The notes under the pieces: generated by a model | What the model saw: the letters and a program-made list of their open reading frames with translations, nothing else | Told to the model about the DNA's origin: nothing | The model's database searches: none | Source of the DNA: Hemerocallis citrina | Taxonomy: Eukaryota; Streptophyta; Magnoliopsida; Asparagales; Asphodelaceae | NCBI GenBank assembly: GCA_017893485.1 | Contig: CM030363.1 | Span: 172,572,686 to 172,636,685, forward strand | Direction: 5' to 3' | DNA length: 64,000 nt | In this document: positions 11,132 to 22,619 of the stretch, piece after piece | Numbering within the stretch: position 1 is the stretch's first letter | Layout of the letters: the number at the start of each line of letters is the position of its first letter | Translations under genes and position numbers: made by a program

Positions 11132-11784
11132 TGTAAGGATTGTAGTGAAAGGCATTGAGTTATGCAACAACCGCTGACCACAAAAAACCAAGTACGTCGA
11201 CCACACTAAGCATACAAAAGCACATGAGATTTATCCCGGTTCGATGAACATAATCCGAGGGAGAATTAACTGAGATATTATTCAACTAGAGACGGTACAA
11301 CTGTTACAATCACTTTCACTATGAACTTATCTATCTCTCAAGACTCACTAGAAGATACTCTGTTGTTTACAATAAAAAACTCTCAGATGAAGTAATAGTC
11401 ATTACATTGTTATATAGAGAACAAGAGAAACCCTAGGTTTGTAGTCTTGATCCAATACTGTCTGATATACCCTGAAGAGAAGGTCACATGATAGGAGTCA
11501 TACGTTCTTACTTAGAGGAGAAGTTAGGCTTAAACAAATCCCCAATATCAAGCCCAAAACTGCTGATGTGCGGATGTTGGTCAACTGCTCCCAAGAGCAG
11601 TCGATTGTTCCTGAAGTTGAGCCATGCTCTGCCTGGTTGCAGTCGACTGCTATATTAGCAGACTGTCACCCCCTTCTCAGCCAGAAAATAGCAACATTTC
11701 GTCTTCAATATTCACTTCAAACCTCTTCTTTCTTCACCATTTTCTCTTCACATCAAACCTAGTATGCAAGATTTAAACTCAACA
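11132..11784 (-). repeat. Copia 5' LTR
   Basis: Partner of the LTR at 9024-9657. It contains a matching gccatgctctgcctggttgc block and one intact plus one mutated GTCGACT motif. The right end ctcaaca corresponds to the minus-strand start TGTTGAG. No clear primer binding site is visible just left of it, consistent with decay. Confidence 0.75.
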
Positions 11785-12038
11785 CTTAGGATATCCTTAG
11801 AGGCAGTTGCTACCAACCATTGGATGGGAGCAATGCACACATCTTAACACGTCTTCGTAGGAAACAAGTTTGAAATGTGTTCAACTAAAGATAGTTTAAT
11901 ACACACAAAGAACTTAGTTGACAATGTAGGATGAGTGGGAAATTGTTGTATGCTTCGCTCTTCTGGTGGACCATCCAGTTCCATTAATAAGCAGGTAGAA
12001 GAACAACCCAAACAGACATTGAAAAATCACAAAACAAT

Positions 12039-12556
12039 TGATGTTGCTTGTTTTTGGGTGTGGGGGCAACAGGTGTGAATTCTTGTAATTTGTGAAATGG
12101 AAAGGACGACACTGGCATTGATCTAATCCTTGGGCTGTACGTTTGGCTCGGGGGTAGCAGGAGAGAAGTAGATGCTAAGTGCTCGGCTTGAATCTTCGTG
12201 GATCGACTCGAATCTGGGTGGCTCGGCTTGAATCTTGATACCTGCACAATGCCTAGAAACACCGAGAGAGTTTCCGGTGACAGGCCCTCTGACGATCTAG
12301 TCAGTCACTGAGAAAGCAATAGTAGCTAGGGTTCAGAGGGGAAAAAGTATATTACCTCTAGAAGGAAGGAGGGAGTCTAGTATTTATAGGCAGGGGCTAA
12401 TGGGTCTTTGGCCTTGATGGGCCGGGTCGGACCCTTTAGCTAGTGGGCCTGAGCTGGAAGAAGCCCGTTAGACCTGTTTGACTTGATAATCACAGGAGAG
12501 CAAAATCTGAGGAGATCCGATGGCGTAGATGCGGCCACGTGTTTTATACCATATCA
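12039..12556 (-). repeat. 3' LTR of the 12.7-kb Tat element
   Basis: On the minus strand it starts TGATATGGTATAAAAC. Same length as its partner at 24255-24772. A TATA box (CCTATAAATAC on the minus strand) lies near 12380. The adjoining 12557-12571, read on the minus strand, is the purine-rich GGAGTGGTGGGCTTA, the polypurine tract that primes plus-strand synthesis. Confidence 0.9.
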
Positions 12557-12559
12557 TAA

Positions 12560-15500
12560 GCCCACCACTCCTGGACGGCTGTGTGAACCAGCCGTGGATG
12601 AGTAGTTTGTCTTCGTGGAAGAGCGGAAGGGAGTGTTTGGCGAAGATGGATTGTTGAGTCCTTGAAAAGTAACTGGGTTCGGCATCAAGCCGAACGTCAG
12701 TAGAATCAAGGCATAGAGCGACGAGTGAGGCCGTTCTCGAGGGGGAGCGGCTATGGTGGTAGGATGGAAAATCCCTTGGAGAGCGAGCGTCGAGCGTCGA
12801 GCGTCGAGCGTCGAGCATCGACCAGCCAAGCTTTGTTAGAATGCTAGGGCCTTCCTCGAGATACATGACGAGCATCGAGCATCGAGCGTCGAGCCCCAAG
12901 CTTGTGAGAAGGCTAGGGCATTGTTCGAGGTACATGTCGAGTGTCGAGCATCGAGTGTCAAGCGTTGAGTGCCGAGCATCGAGCCCAAAGCTTGGTGAGA
13001 AGGCTAAAGTGTTGCTCGAGGTACATGTCGAGCGTCGAGCGTCGAGCATCGAGCCTCCAAGCTTGTGAGAAAGCTAGTTTTTTGCTCGCAGTGCATGACG
13101 AGCGTCGAGTATCGAGCCCCAAGCTTGTGAGAAGGCAAAGGCATTACTCGAGGTACATGCCGAGCGTCGAGCATCAAGCATTGAGCCCCAAGATTGGTAA
13201 GAAGGCTAGGGCGACGCTCGAGGTACATGTTGAGCATCGAGCATCGAGCATCAGGCCCCAATCTTTGTGAGAAGGCTAGGCTTTTGCTCGAAGTGCATGT
13301 CAAGCGTTGAGCCCCTAGCTTGTGAGAAAGTCATGGCATTGCTCGAGATCATGCCGAGCGTCGAGCCCCCCAGCTTATGAGAAAGCTGGGGCATAGCTCG
13401 AGGTACATGCCGAGCGTTAAGCATCGAGCGTCGAGCCCTAAGCTTGGTGAGAAGGCTAGGACGTTGCTCGAGGTACATGCCGAGCATCAAATGTCGAGAG
13501 TCGAGCCCCAAGCTTGGTGAGAAAGCTAGGGCGTTGCTCGAGGTACATATCGAGCATCGAGCATCGAGCGCCGAGCCCCAAGCTTTGTTAGAAGGCCAGG
13601 TTTTTGCTCGAATTGTATGTCGATTGTCTAGCCTCCCAGCTTGTGAGAAAGCTAGAGCATTGCTCGAGATACACACCCAGCGTCGAGCCCCAATCCTGTG
13701 AGAAAGCCAGGGTATTGCTCGAGATACATGCCAAGCATCGAGCCCCCCTACTTGTGAGAAAGCTAGGACTGTGCTTGCTATATATGTCGAGCATCGGGCT
13801 TCCAAGCTTTGTAAGGAGGCTAGGGCTTTTCTCGAGATACATGACGAGTGTCGAGCATCGAGCATCGAGCCCCCAAGCTTGTGAGAAAGCCAGGCTTTCA
13901 CAGCGCATGACGAGCATCGAGTGTCGAACGTCGAGCGTCGAGCATTGAGCCCCAAGCTTGTGAAAATGCTAGGGCTGCTCTCGCTGTACATGTCGAACGT
14001 TGAGCCCTACAGCTTGTGAGAAAGTTAGGGCGTAACTCGAGATACATGCCGAGCTATGAGCCCCTACAGCTTGTGAGAAAGCTAGGACAGTGCTCGAGAT
14101 ACACGCCGAGCGTCGGGCCCTGCAGCCTGTGAGAAAGCCAGGGCGTTGCTCGAGATACATGCCGAGCATCGAGCCCAAAATCTTGTGAGAAAGCTAGGGC
14201 TGTGCTTGTTGTACATGTCGAACATCGAGCCCTTCCAGCTTGGGAGAGAGTACCTACAACTTGAGGAAGCTAGGGTTGTGCTCGCTGTATACATTGAGCA
14301 TCGAGCCCCTCAGCCTGTGAGAAAGCCAGGGCGTTGCTCGAGATACATGCCAAGCATCGAGCTCCCCAGCTTGTAAGAAAGCTAGGGTTGTGCTCGCTGT
14401 ACCCGCCGACCATCGAGTTCTCAAGCTTTGTGAGAAAGCTAGGGCTTTGCTCGAGATACATGACGAGCTTCGAGCCCCTATAGCTTATGAGAAAGCTAGG
14501 GATGTGCTCGCTGTACATGTCGAGCGTCGAGCCCCTATAGCCTGTGAGAAAGTTAGGGAGTTGCTCACGATACATGCCGAGCATCGAGCCCCCCAGCTTG
14601 TAAGAAAGCTAGGGCGTTGCTCGAGATACACGGCGAGCGTCAAGCCTCCGAGCCTGTGAGAAAGCTAGGGCATTGCTCGAGATACACGCCGAGCGTCGAG
14701 CCCCCAGCCTGTGAGAAAGTCAGGGCATTGCTCAAGATATATGCCAAGAGTCGAGCCCCCCAGCTTGTGAGAAAGCTAAGCTTTTCTCGCAGTGCATGAA
14801 GAACGTCGAGCGACGAGCTTCAAGCTTGAGAAAGCTAGGGTTGTGCTCGCTGTACATGCCGATCGTCGAGCTCTTCAAACTTGTGAGAAAGTCTTTACAG
14901 CTTGAGAAAGCTAGGGCTGTGCTCACTGTATATATCGAGCATAGAGCCCCCGCAGCTTGTGAGAAAGCCAGGGTGTCACTCGAGATACATGCCAAGCATC
15001 GAGCCCCCCCAGCTTGTGAGAAAGCTAGGGTTGTGCTTGCTGTACTCATCGACCATCGAGCTCCCAAGCTTTGTGAGAAAGCTAGGGCTTTTCTCGAGAT
15101 ACATGACGAGCGTCGATCCCCTATAGCTTGTAAGAAAGCTAGGACTGTGCTCGCTGTACATGTCGAGCGTTGAGCTCCTATAGCTTGTGAGAAAGCTAGG
15201 GCGTTGCTCGAGATACATGCCGAGCGTCGAGCCCCCCAGCTTGTGAGAAAGGTAGGGCATTGCTCGAGATACATGCCGAGTATTGCGCTCCCAGCCTGTG
15301 AAAAAGCCAGAGCATTGCTCGACATATATGCCGAGCGTCGATCCCCCCAGCTTGTAAGAAAGCCGGGTTTTTGCTCGCAGTGTATGACGAGCATCGAGCA
15401 TCGAGCATCGAGCTGCAAGCTTGTGATAAGGTTAGGGCTGTGCTGATTGTACATGTCGAGCATCGAGCCTCCCATATTATAAGAAAGCTAAGGCATTGCT

Positions 15501-16390
15501 CGAGGTACATGTCGAGCGTCGAGCCCCAAGCTTGTGAGAAAGCTAGGGATGTGCTCGCTGTATATGTTGAGTGTCGAGCCCTTCAAGGTTGTGAGAAACT
15601 ACCCACAACTTGAGAAAGCTAGGGCTGTGCTCGCTATATATGTCGAGCGTCGAGCCCCCACAACTTGAGAAAGCTAGGGCTGTGCTCGCTGTATATGTTG
15701 AGCGTCGAGCCTCCGTAGCTTGTAAGAAAGCTAGGGCTATGCTCGCTTTACATGTCGAGCGTCGAGCCCTACAAACTTGTGAGAAAGTCCCTACAACTTA
15801 AGAAAGCTGGGGCAGTGCTCGCTGTATATGTCGAGTGTCGAGCCCCGTAGCTTGAAGAAGTTAGGGCTGTGCTCGCTGTACATGTCGAGAGTCGAGTCCT
15901 TCAAACTTGTGAGAAAGTCCCTACAGCTTGAGAAAGCTAGGGCTGTGCTCGCTGTATATGTCGAGCGTCGAGCCCCCATAGCTTGAGAAAGCCAGGGCTG
16001 TGCTCACTGTACATGTCAAGCGTCGAGCCCCCGCAGCTTGTGAGAAAGCTAAGGCCGTGCTCACTGTACATGCCGAGTATCGAGCCCTTCAAACTTGTGA
16101 CAAAGTCCCTACAGCTTGAGAAAGCTAAGGCTGTGCTCGCTGTATATGTCGAGCGTCGAGCCCCCTTAGCTTGAGGAAGCTAGTGTTTTACTCATTTTAC
16201 ATGTCGAGCGTCGAGCCCTTCAAACTTATGAGAAAGTCCCTGCAGCTTGAGAAATCTAGGGCTGTGCTCCTTGTATATGTCGAGCATCGAGTCCCCCACA
16301 TCTTGAGGAAGCTAGGACTGTGCTCGTTGTACATGTCGAGCGTCAAGCCCTTCAAACTTGTGAGAAAGTCCCTATAACTTGAGAAAGCTA
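12560..16390. repeat. Complex tandem array of about 58-bp units inside the Tat element
   Basis: The basic unit is close to cttgtgagaaagctagggc, then tgctcgctgtacatgtcgag, then cgtcgagcccc, about 55-62 bp, repeated roughly 60 times. At its left edge (12780-12830) the short gagcgtc motif is itself reiterated. Types alternate (those with tgctcgagatacatgcc and those with tgctcgctgtacatgtc), suggesting higher-order structure. Many overlapping open frames on both strands are by-products of the repeat. It lies between the antisense gene and the 3' LTR. Confidence 0.9.
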
Positions 16391-16537
16391 GGGCGTAACA
16401 CGTGTGATGCGGGCGTCAAGGGGGGTAGGGGGTAGGGGGGAATCGAAGCATTAAAATATTATAAGTCGTTAGATCTTGATGATTAAGATTGGACGGTTAG
16501 GTTTCTTTCGCGGAATTCGAGGCAACGAAAGTTCCTC

Positions 16538-16544
16538 TATAAAA
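16538..16544 (+). promoter_or_regulatory. TATA box of the antisense gene in the Tat element
   Basis: The motif tcctctataaaacttcc lies about 140 bp upstream of the plus-strand start codon at 16678, followed by a pyrimidine-rich leader. An equivalent ctctataaatcc stands at 61356 before the homologous gene, so the promoter is conserved between two elements of different LTR subfamilies. Confidence 0.6.
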
Positions 16545-16677
16545 CTTCCACCTCCTCCTCATTTCTTCACTTTGCTTTCTCTTTCTAAAAATTGGAGCTT
16601 CTCTCTGTAGTTGCCAGCGATGACTTTTCTGGTGACATCTTGTTCATGAAACCCAGGTTGGTATCGCTTTTGTTATG

Positions 16678-18290
16678 TTGCAGTCTCAGTCTGGTTCCAA
16701 GGCGAGTGCCTCTGGTAAGGATGAGGAGGATCAACAATCGGCCTCCACATCATGGGATCTGAGCGACAAAGTTTTGGACGTAGTGCCACTCCGTAGCCGT
16801 AAGCTGTATGTGGTGGAGTCCAACGATTCCGAGGGTGAGGCAGAGGTACAGGGTGAAGAAGTCGAGGAAGGCGTGGCTGATGAGGGAGCTGAGGGTGCCC
16901 TTGACGAGGGTAGTGGGGACGATGCTGTGGAGGTTCCCCCCATTCTTCTGCCTTTGGAGACACCGTCTCCTCCGAGGGCTCTTCGTATCCGAAGGAAGAG
17001 AAAGAGATGGCATCTTACGGACAGTCCGGGATCGCCAGACGAATTTGCGCCTAAGCATGGGCTTGACATCCCATACTTCAAGCAGCCCCGATCCATCAGA
17101 ATGTACCCTGACGATGTCGAGGATTTGTTCAGTTCGGGGTGGAAATATCTTTGCCAGGCCAGACCCAGATCCAAATGGACAAAGTTCAGTGTGTTTTGAC
17201 GGCTGATCACCTGCCCATGATAAGGGCCAGTTATTTCATAGGGCAGGAGTATGAGTTGATGATTCCCAGCCCTACCCTTCATTCGACCACCGAGTTGGCC
17301 CCTGGCTACTATATGTTTCTCGAGGATGCCTTCGTCTCGGAACTAAGGCTGCCGTTGCACCCGTTCATCAAGAGGGTGCTGAGGTGGGGGGCCCTCTGCC
17401 CGATGCAGTATGGTCCCAACTCTTGGAAGCAGTTGGTTTGCTTCATGTTGCTATCCGAGGAGAAGTGAGTGCCCTTGAAACTGAAGTACTTTCGGTCCGT
17501 TATAGGGGTGAGCTCGTTGGGAGAGCAGGAGGGCATATACTACATATCGCCTCGTCCCCACAAGAAGGTGGTGCATGAACATAAAAGGGTGGAAGGGGAA
17601 ATACTTCGTAGTCCGAAGCCCGATGCCTTGAGAAATTCCTACCGCTTGGAATTTTTACAAGCCGAACCACAAATCTCTGAAGCGAAGAGAGTTGACAGAA
17701 GCGGAGTGGGCTGATGTTGATCGGATCGTCGGGGCCACAGAATCGGCTGGCCGAATGTGACCGAGTTGCCCTTGGCACGAATCCGATAGAGCCCTGTCGA
17801 TCCTTATATGTTTCGTTTCTTTTTATTTAACTTTCTGCCTTCGTGTTAACATTCTTTCTTTTCCTCTGCAGCGATGGACTAGGCAAAGCTTGATGCGAGG
17901 AAGGCCCTGAAGGATCTGACCCAGAAGAGTAGGGCCGAGGAGTCTAAGCCGAAGGCAGGGTCTGCTCAGGGAGGCTCCGAAGGCCCTACGGAATGACCTC
18001 CTAAGAAGGCAAAGACCTCTTCGTCAGAGAGGCGCAGGAGCCGGAACCGAGATCTAGTAGCCAAAAGGTTGCTGAGGATCTAAAGGGCGGGATTCCCCCA
18101 GTACGCCCCGATGCTCAGGAGATGGTGGGTAAGGCGGGTCTCAGGCCATGGGCCCCTGACTGGTCGGTGAAGACGGCGGACACTTTGGCCGAGGGGCCTG
18201 TATCGGTCAAAGCGGTGGACAGTCTCACCACGCCGCGCGACCGGGCTATCCTGGCGACCTAGATGGTCGAGACGTGTTATATGAAGTGGG
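16678..18290 (+). pseudogene. Antisense gene of Tat element, putative gypsy-type transposon family (Transposase_28-like), broken
   Basis: It runs opposite to gag-pol. The first open stretch (16678-17199) has an acidic region and ends with a frameshift near 17160. The frame resumes with YFIGQEYELMIPSP and LRLPLHPFIKRVLRWGALCP, which align with the intact homologue at 61503-63611 (EYELMLPGPG; LPLHAFSITMVSWFGVSP). A stop at 17468 and further frame changes follow. A second exon appears to start after tttcctctgcag near 17872, Lys-rich like exon 2 of the homologue. The family is the plant-specific domain described as putative gypsy-type transposon; its molecular function is unknown. Confidence 0.7.
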
Positions 18291-18348
18291 CTCTAGCACA
18301 CGTGATGATAAGGTTCCGTCCTTCTTTTAGCTTTTTTTCCTAGTGACT

Positions 18349-19806
18349 TTACTTTTTTTCCGAGCGGATTCTGGTCCTTCTCGCCTCGGCCTGATCCTCA
18401 GGAAGTTCGCCATCTGTCAGAAACTTTCGGATGGGAGCCATCCAAGTGTCTGATTGAGCCTCAACAGCGAGGCAAAGGACTTCAGGGATGTCGATGCAAG
18501 GCTTTAGGAGAATTTTGATTAAGACGGTGCGGTCGATGCCTTCGAAGGATGATGAGGCGATCTTGGACAAAGAGTCGGCTTGAGCATTTTGCTCTTTCGG
18601 AATCCTTTCTACCGAGGCAAAGTCGAAGGCGGTTAAGAGTTGCTGGACTAGTGCCAAGTATTGGACCATTCGAGTGTCACGAGCCTCATACTCCCCGGTG
18701 ACCCGGTGATCTGGTTGACCACGAGCTTGGAGTCACTGAAGGCTCTGATTTGCCTTACCCCCACCTTATGTGCTAATGTGAGCTCTGCAATCATCCCCTT
18801 ATACTCCGCCTCGTTGTTGGAGGTGGAAAAGTTTAGGCGTAGGGAATACTGGAGGACGAAGTCGTCGGGACCTTTGAGTATGACACCTGCGCCGCTTCCG
18901 ACCTCGCAGGACGAGCTGTCGACATAAACCTCCCGAATTGGCTCCCCTTCCAGAAGTTCAGAAGGATCGAAAATGGTGCACTCCATGATGAATTCGGCAA
19001 GGGCCTGACCTTTAATAGCCGTTCTGGGTTGGTAGCTGATGTCGTACTGGCTCAGCTCGATTGACCACTTGATTAAGCGGCCAGAATTCTTAGGCCTATG
19101 GAGGACGGCCTTGAGGGGCTAGTCCGTGAGAACTTCTATTGAGTGGGCCTAAAAATACGGACGGAGCTTCCGTGCGGCTATGATCAGAGCATAGGCGACC
19201 TTTTCCATCTTGGCGTAACGGGTCTCGGCCGCGAACAGGACTTTGCTGACGTAGTAGAGTGGCTTCTGATTCCCATCCTCCTCTTTGACTAACACGGCAC
19301 TGAGCGTGTGTTCCGAGGACGATAGGTAGAGGGAGAGGGATTCTCCTGGCTCGGGCTTGCTTAGATAAGGAGGGTTGGCGAGGTAGACTTTCAGCTGGTC
19401 GAACGCCTGCTGCTGAGAGTCCCCCCATTCGAAGCATTTCGCCCATCATAAAGCCTTGAAAAAGGGGAGCGACTTTTCTCCAGACTTGGAGAGGAAGAGG
19501 CCGATTGCCTCCAGTCGTCTCGTGAGCTGTTGAACTTTCTTCATATTTCTAGGAGGGGCCATGTTGATTATGCCATGAATCTTCTCGGGGTTCACCTCTA
19601 TGCCGCCCTAGTTAACAACGAACCCGAGAAATTTCCCCGAGGAGACGCCAAAGGCGCACTTAGCAGGATTAAGCCTCATGTTGTGGAGCTGAAGAACACC
19701 AAAAGCTTCCTCGAGGTCGACCACATGATCCTGCCCTCGGCAGATCTTGACGAGCATGTCGTCAACGTATACCTCCATATTCCGACCGATCTATTCTTTG
19801 AAGACC
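18349..19806 (-). pseudogene. Tat pol: RT C-terminus, RNase H and second (archaeal-type) RNase H
   Basis: Just left of the nested LTR, the minus strand encodes the RT catalytic box YVDDMLV (about 19740-19765). Then comes the Ty3 RNase H region (about 19450-19100, EWGDSQQQAFDQLK and YYVSKVLF), and then a second RNase H starting VYVDSSSCEVGSGAGVILKG (18930 leftward) with NNEAEYKGMI and the terminal QADSLSKIAS at about 18550. The second domain marks the Tat lineage. Several in-frame stops occur (for example TAG before the YVDD segment and two near 19120-19150). Integrase would be expected after 18349 but is absent. Confidence 0.8.
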
Positions 19807-19811
19807 CGATT

Positions 19812-20138
19812 TGCTGATTCTTGGTTTTGATGATTACAATACAATGCAAAGTTGTTGTGCTACATCTTATATATTGCAGGTTTTATTACACAAAGACAAG
19901 TGTTCAAACAAAGCTCTCAAAGCAAGTTGATCAAGCAAAGCTACAAACAAAGCTCTCAAAGCAAATTAATCAAGAAAGCTACAAGGTTGCAAGCTTCAAA
20001 GACAAAGACAAAGGCTAAAGCTCCATCTCAAGACTCAAGACTCAAGACAAGACCTATGCTTCAATGTGTTATATTACATTGCTTGTAAAACAATTGTAAT
20101 TTTCCTTTTTTGAGTCGTAGATTGATTTAACAGCCTTG

Positions 20139-20194
<56 letters not shown>

Positions 20195-21330
20195 CTTTAA
20201 AATTGACTATTTTTCAAAAGATTACATGTTGAAACTGTTTGAATTAGATCAGCTATTGAGTACCAGCTGACTGCCTTATGGCACCAGTCGACTATATCAA
20301 TACGAAACTATCTGAACTCTTTCAAACTCTGGCCAGTCGACTCATCATGGTAACCCAGTCGACTGTTCAAGTTGTTTCACCAGTTTACTAATTTCAAAAC
20401 TTGTTTTTTGATTTTCAAAAGTTTATATCCATTTTAAATCAGTTTTATAAACTGATTTACAACGTTCAAATGATTCCTCTCTATAAATAGATACTAGGAA
20501 TCACCTTTGAAATGTTCCAAGCATTTGATAAAAAGTTTAAGGTTTTTTGCTTTCAAAACAACAAGTATTCAAACTAGCACTCCAATCTTCTTAGTCTTGG
20601 TTCTCTGATTTTCAGTCCAATATAACATTGAATTCGTTTTGGACTGAATTCATAAGTTGACCGATTAGCCACGTACAAAAATCACAATCACAAAACAAGG
20701 TTATAGGTTGATTGTAACTTTTAATTGTTTTCTTTTCACTCTCGGTTGTGAGAGTGGTCCTCTCGGTTGGAGAGTAGGGCTCTAGGTTGTAGAGTCAGGT
20801 TTTTCACTTTTGGGGGAAGAGTGGGTTTGTTCTCTTTAGTGGTGAGAGAAGTCTACGGGTTGGACAAGGTTGTTGTCTAAACGCTGTAGGGTATTCTTGT
20901 ATTTTTTCAAGAATAGTGGAAAATCTCAAGTGGGTTGCTTGGGGACTGGATGTAGGTCGGGAGGACCGAACCATGATACATCATGTGTACTCTGTGGTTG
21001 TATTCCTCTGAACTTGCATTTTCTTTATTTGCTTTTTAATTACTCTGTGAGACTTGTCTGGATAGTCCACTTCCTCCCTTATTTAAGTCGACTGATCAGA
21101 CTGGTATAATATACTCTTCGAAAACTTATCTGGCAAGTCAACTGGATTCCGCTATAAGTCGACTGATCAAACTTGTCTAAAATACTTTTTTGTTCTGACG
21201 CCTCAGTCGACTTCTTTCTCTTTTCAATTCGACTGAACAGAAGAAAAAGTTCAATTTGTTTTTATTTTTTATACAACCCTATTCACCCCCCCCCCTCTAG
21301 TGTTTCTTGCATTGCCTACAGGATCCAACA
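19812..21330. mobile_element. Solo LTR (Copia/SIRE-like), 1519 bp, nested in RT
   Basis: It starts tgctgattcttggttttgat and ends ggatccaaca, with TG...CA ends and a perfect 5-bp duplication cgatt on both sides (19807-19811, 21331-21335). It interrupts the RT frame of the Tat element. The start and the tattcacccccccccctctag segment near the end resemble LTRs of the plant SIRE/Maximus group. There is no internal domain, so it is a product of LTR-LTR recombination. It carries an (ac)27 microsatellite and several GTCGACT motifs. Confidence 0.9.
20140..20193. repeat. (AC)27 microsatellite
   Basis: An uninterrupted dinucleotide tract of 54 bp inside the solo LTR. Confidence 0.98.
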
Positions 21331-21335
21331 CGATT

Positions 21336-22369
21336 GACGAGCCTCTGGTAGGTGGCATCGACATTATTTAGCCCGACAGGCATGACCCAGTAGCAGTAGA
21401 AACATTGGCCGGTTATGAAGGCTGTCTTGGCAATGTTCGGAGGGAACATCCTTGATCTGGTTATAGCCCGAAAAGGCATCCATGAAGGTCAGTAGATCTT
21501 GACCCGACGTCGCGTCGATCAGGGCGTCGTTGCTTGGGAGTGGGAGGGGAAACAGATCTTTGGGGCACTCATTGTTGAAGTCCGTGAAGTCTATACAGAT
21601 CCTCCAATTCCCGCTTGCATTCTTCGGCATCACGACGTTAGCCAGCCACTCGGGATAGCTGACCTCTTGTATGAACCGGGCGGACAAAAGTTTGTCGACC
21701 TCCTCCTTCATTGCTTGTTGCCTCTACAGAGCGAACTTATGTCGATTCTACTGGATCGGCTTGGAGTCCGGGTGGACGCACAGTTTGTGCATGATGAGGT
21801 CTGCGAAAGTCCCGGGCATGTCAGACGGGTTCCAGGCGAAGAGGTCGATATTCGGGTGAATACACTCGATGAGGGTCGGTCTCAGATCTGGGGATAGGGA
21901 CCGGCTCACACAGAACCATTTAGATTTGTCTTTCGCCTCGAAGGAGACCTCTTCCAATTCGTCTATGGGCTCCGAGTCGGACTGGTATCTTCCGGGTAGA
22001 AGTTCTATTGCAACAGGGGGGAATACCCCGCCCCATGCTGCGATCATATAGCACGAGCGTGCGGACTCCTGGTTTCCCCGAACAACGCTGACCCCGAGGT
22101 CGGTGGGGAATTTCAGTTTCAGGTGGTAGGCCGAGGGGACTGCCTGAAATGAGCAGAAGCCAAGTCGGCCAAGAATGGCATTGTATGCGACCTTGACATT
22201 GACCACCATGAAGTCCATTGATTCGGTCCGTATAATCGGGGTTGTCCCGGCGCACATCAAGTGTGACGATCCCCTTAATTTGGACGAGGACATCGGAGAA
22301 CCCATGAAGGGTGTACCCGGCCGATTTTAGCTTCTCGCAGGAGAGCTTGAGTTTTTCAAAGGCTTCCAA
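21336..22369 (-). pseudogene. Tat pol: protease C-terminus and RT N-terminal half
   Basis: The minus strand encodes the end of a retropepsin-like domain (YNAILGRLGF near 22160), a linker, and the RT fingers: MKEEVDKLLSARFIQEVSYP, then GNWRICIDFTDFNNECPKD and LTFMDAFSGYNQI. Frames 22369-21920, 22305-21748 and 21711-21364 overlap with small shifts, so pol is frameshifted at least twice. The RT frame runs into the right end of the nested LTR at 21336 and resumes at 19806. The catalytic Asp of the first RT box (FMDAFSGYN) is present. Confidence 0.75.
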
Positions 22370-22619
22370 GAAGACGATGTTGACAGAGCTTTTGCTATCT
22401 ACGAGAATTCAGCGAACTTCGAAATTTGCCATAATGAGGCTAATGACGAGCACGTCACAATGTGGGAGCCGAATGCCCTCCAGGTCTTCTCCTGAGAAGG
22501 AGACCGCCTGCTGCTGAACCCGAGGGGGGGTGGTTGTGGACCGAATTTACTTTCCGCAAGAAGGTCTTACGGAAAGTGTTGCATTCCCTTCCCACGGGTC
22601 CGCCATGAACACAGTGTAG

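Larger units (their letters stand above)
9024..11784 (-). mobile_element. Defective Copia element, gag and protease only
   Basis: Two similar direct repeats of about 640 bp (about 9024-9657 and 11132-11784) bracket a short internal region with Copia gag and a protease remnant on the minus strand. There is no integrase, reverse transcriptase or RNase H. The 3' junction is typical: on the minus strand AAGGTGGAGAT precedes the LTR start TGTTTGG. LTR outer ends are approximate, and I found no clear target duplication. The two LTRs differ by many substitutions and small indels, so the insertion is old. Confidence 0.8.

Noticed and set aside
12468..16377. Many open frames of 60-250 codons on both strands
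   Set aside because: All fall in the 58-bp tandem array, whose sequence lacks stops in several frames; mutual overlap shows they are not genes.
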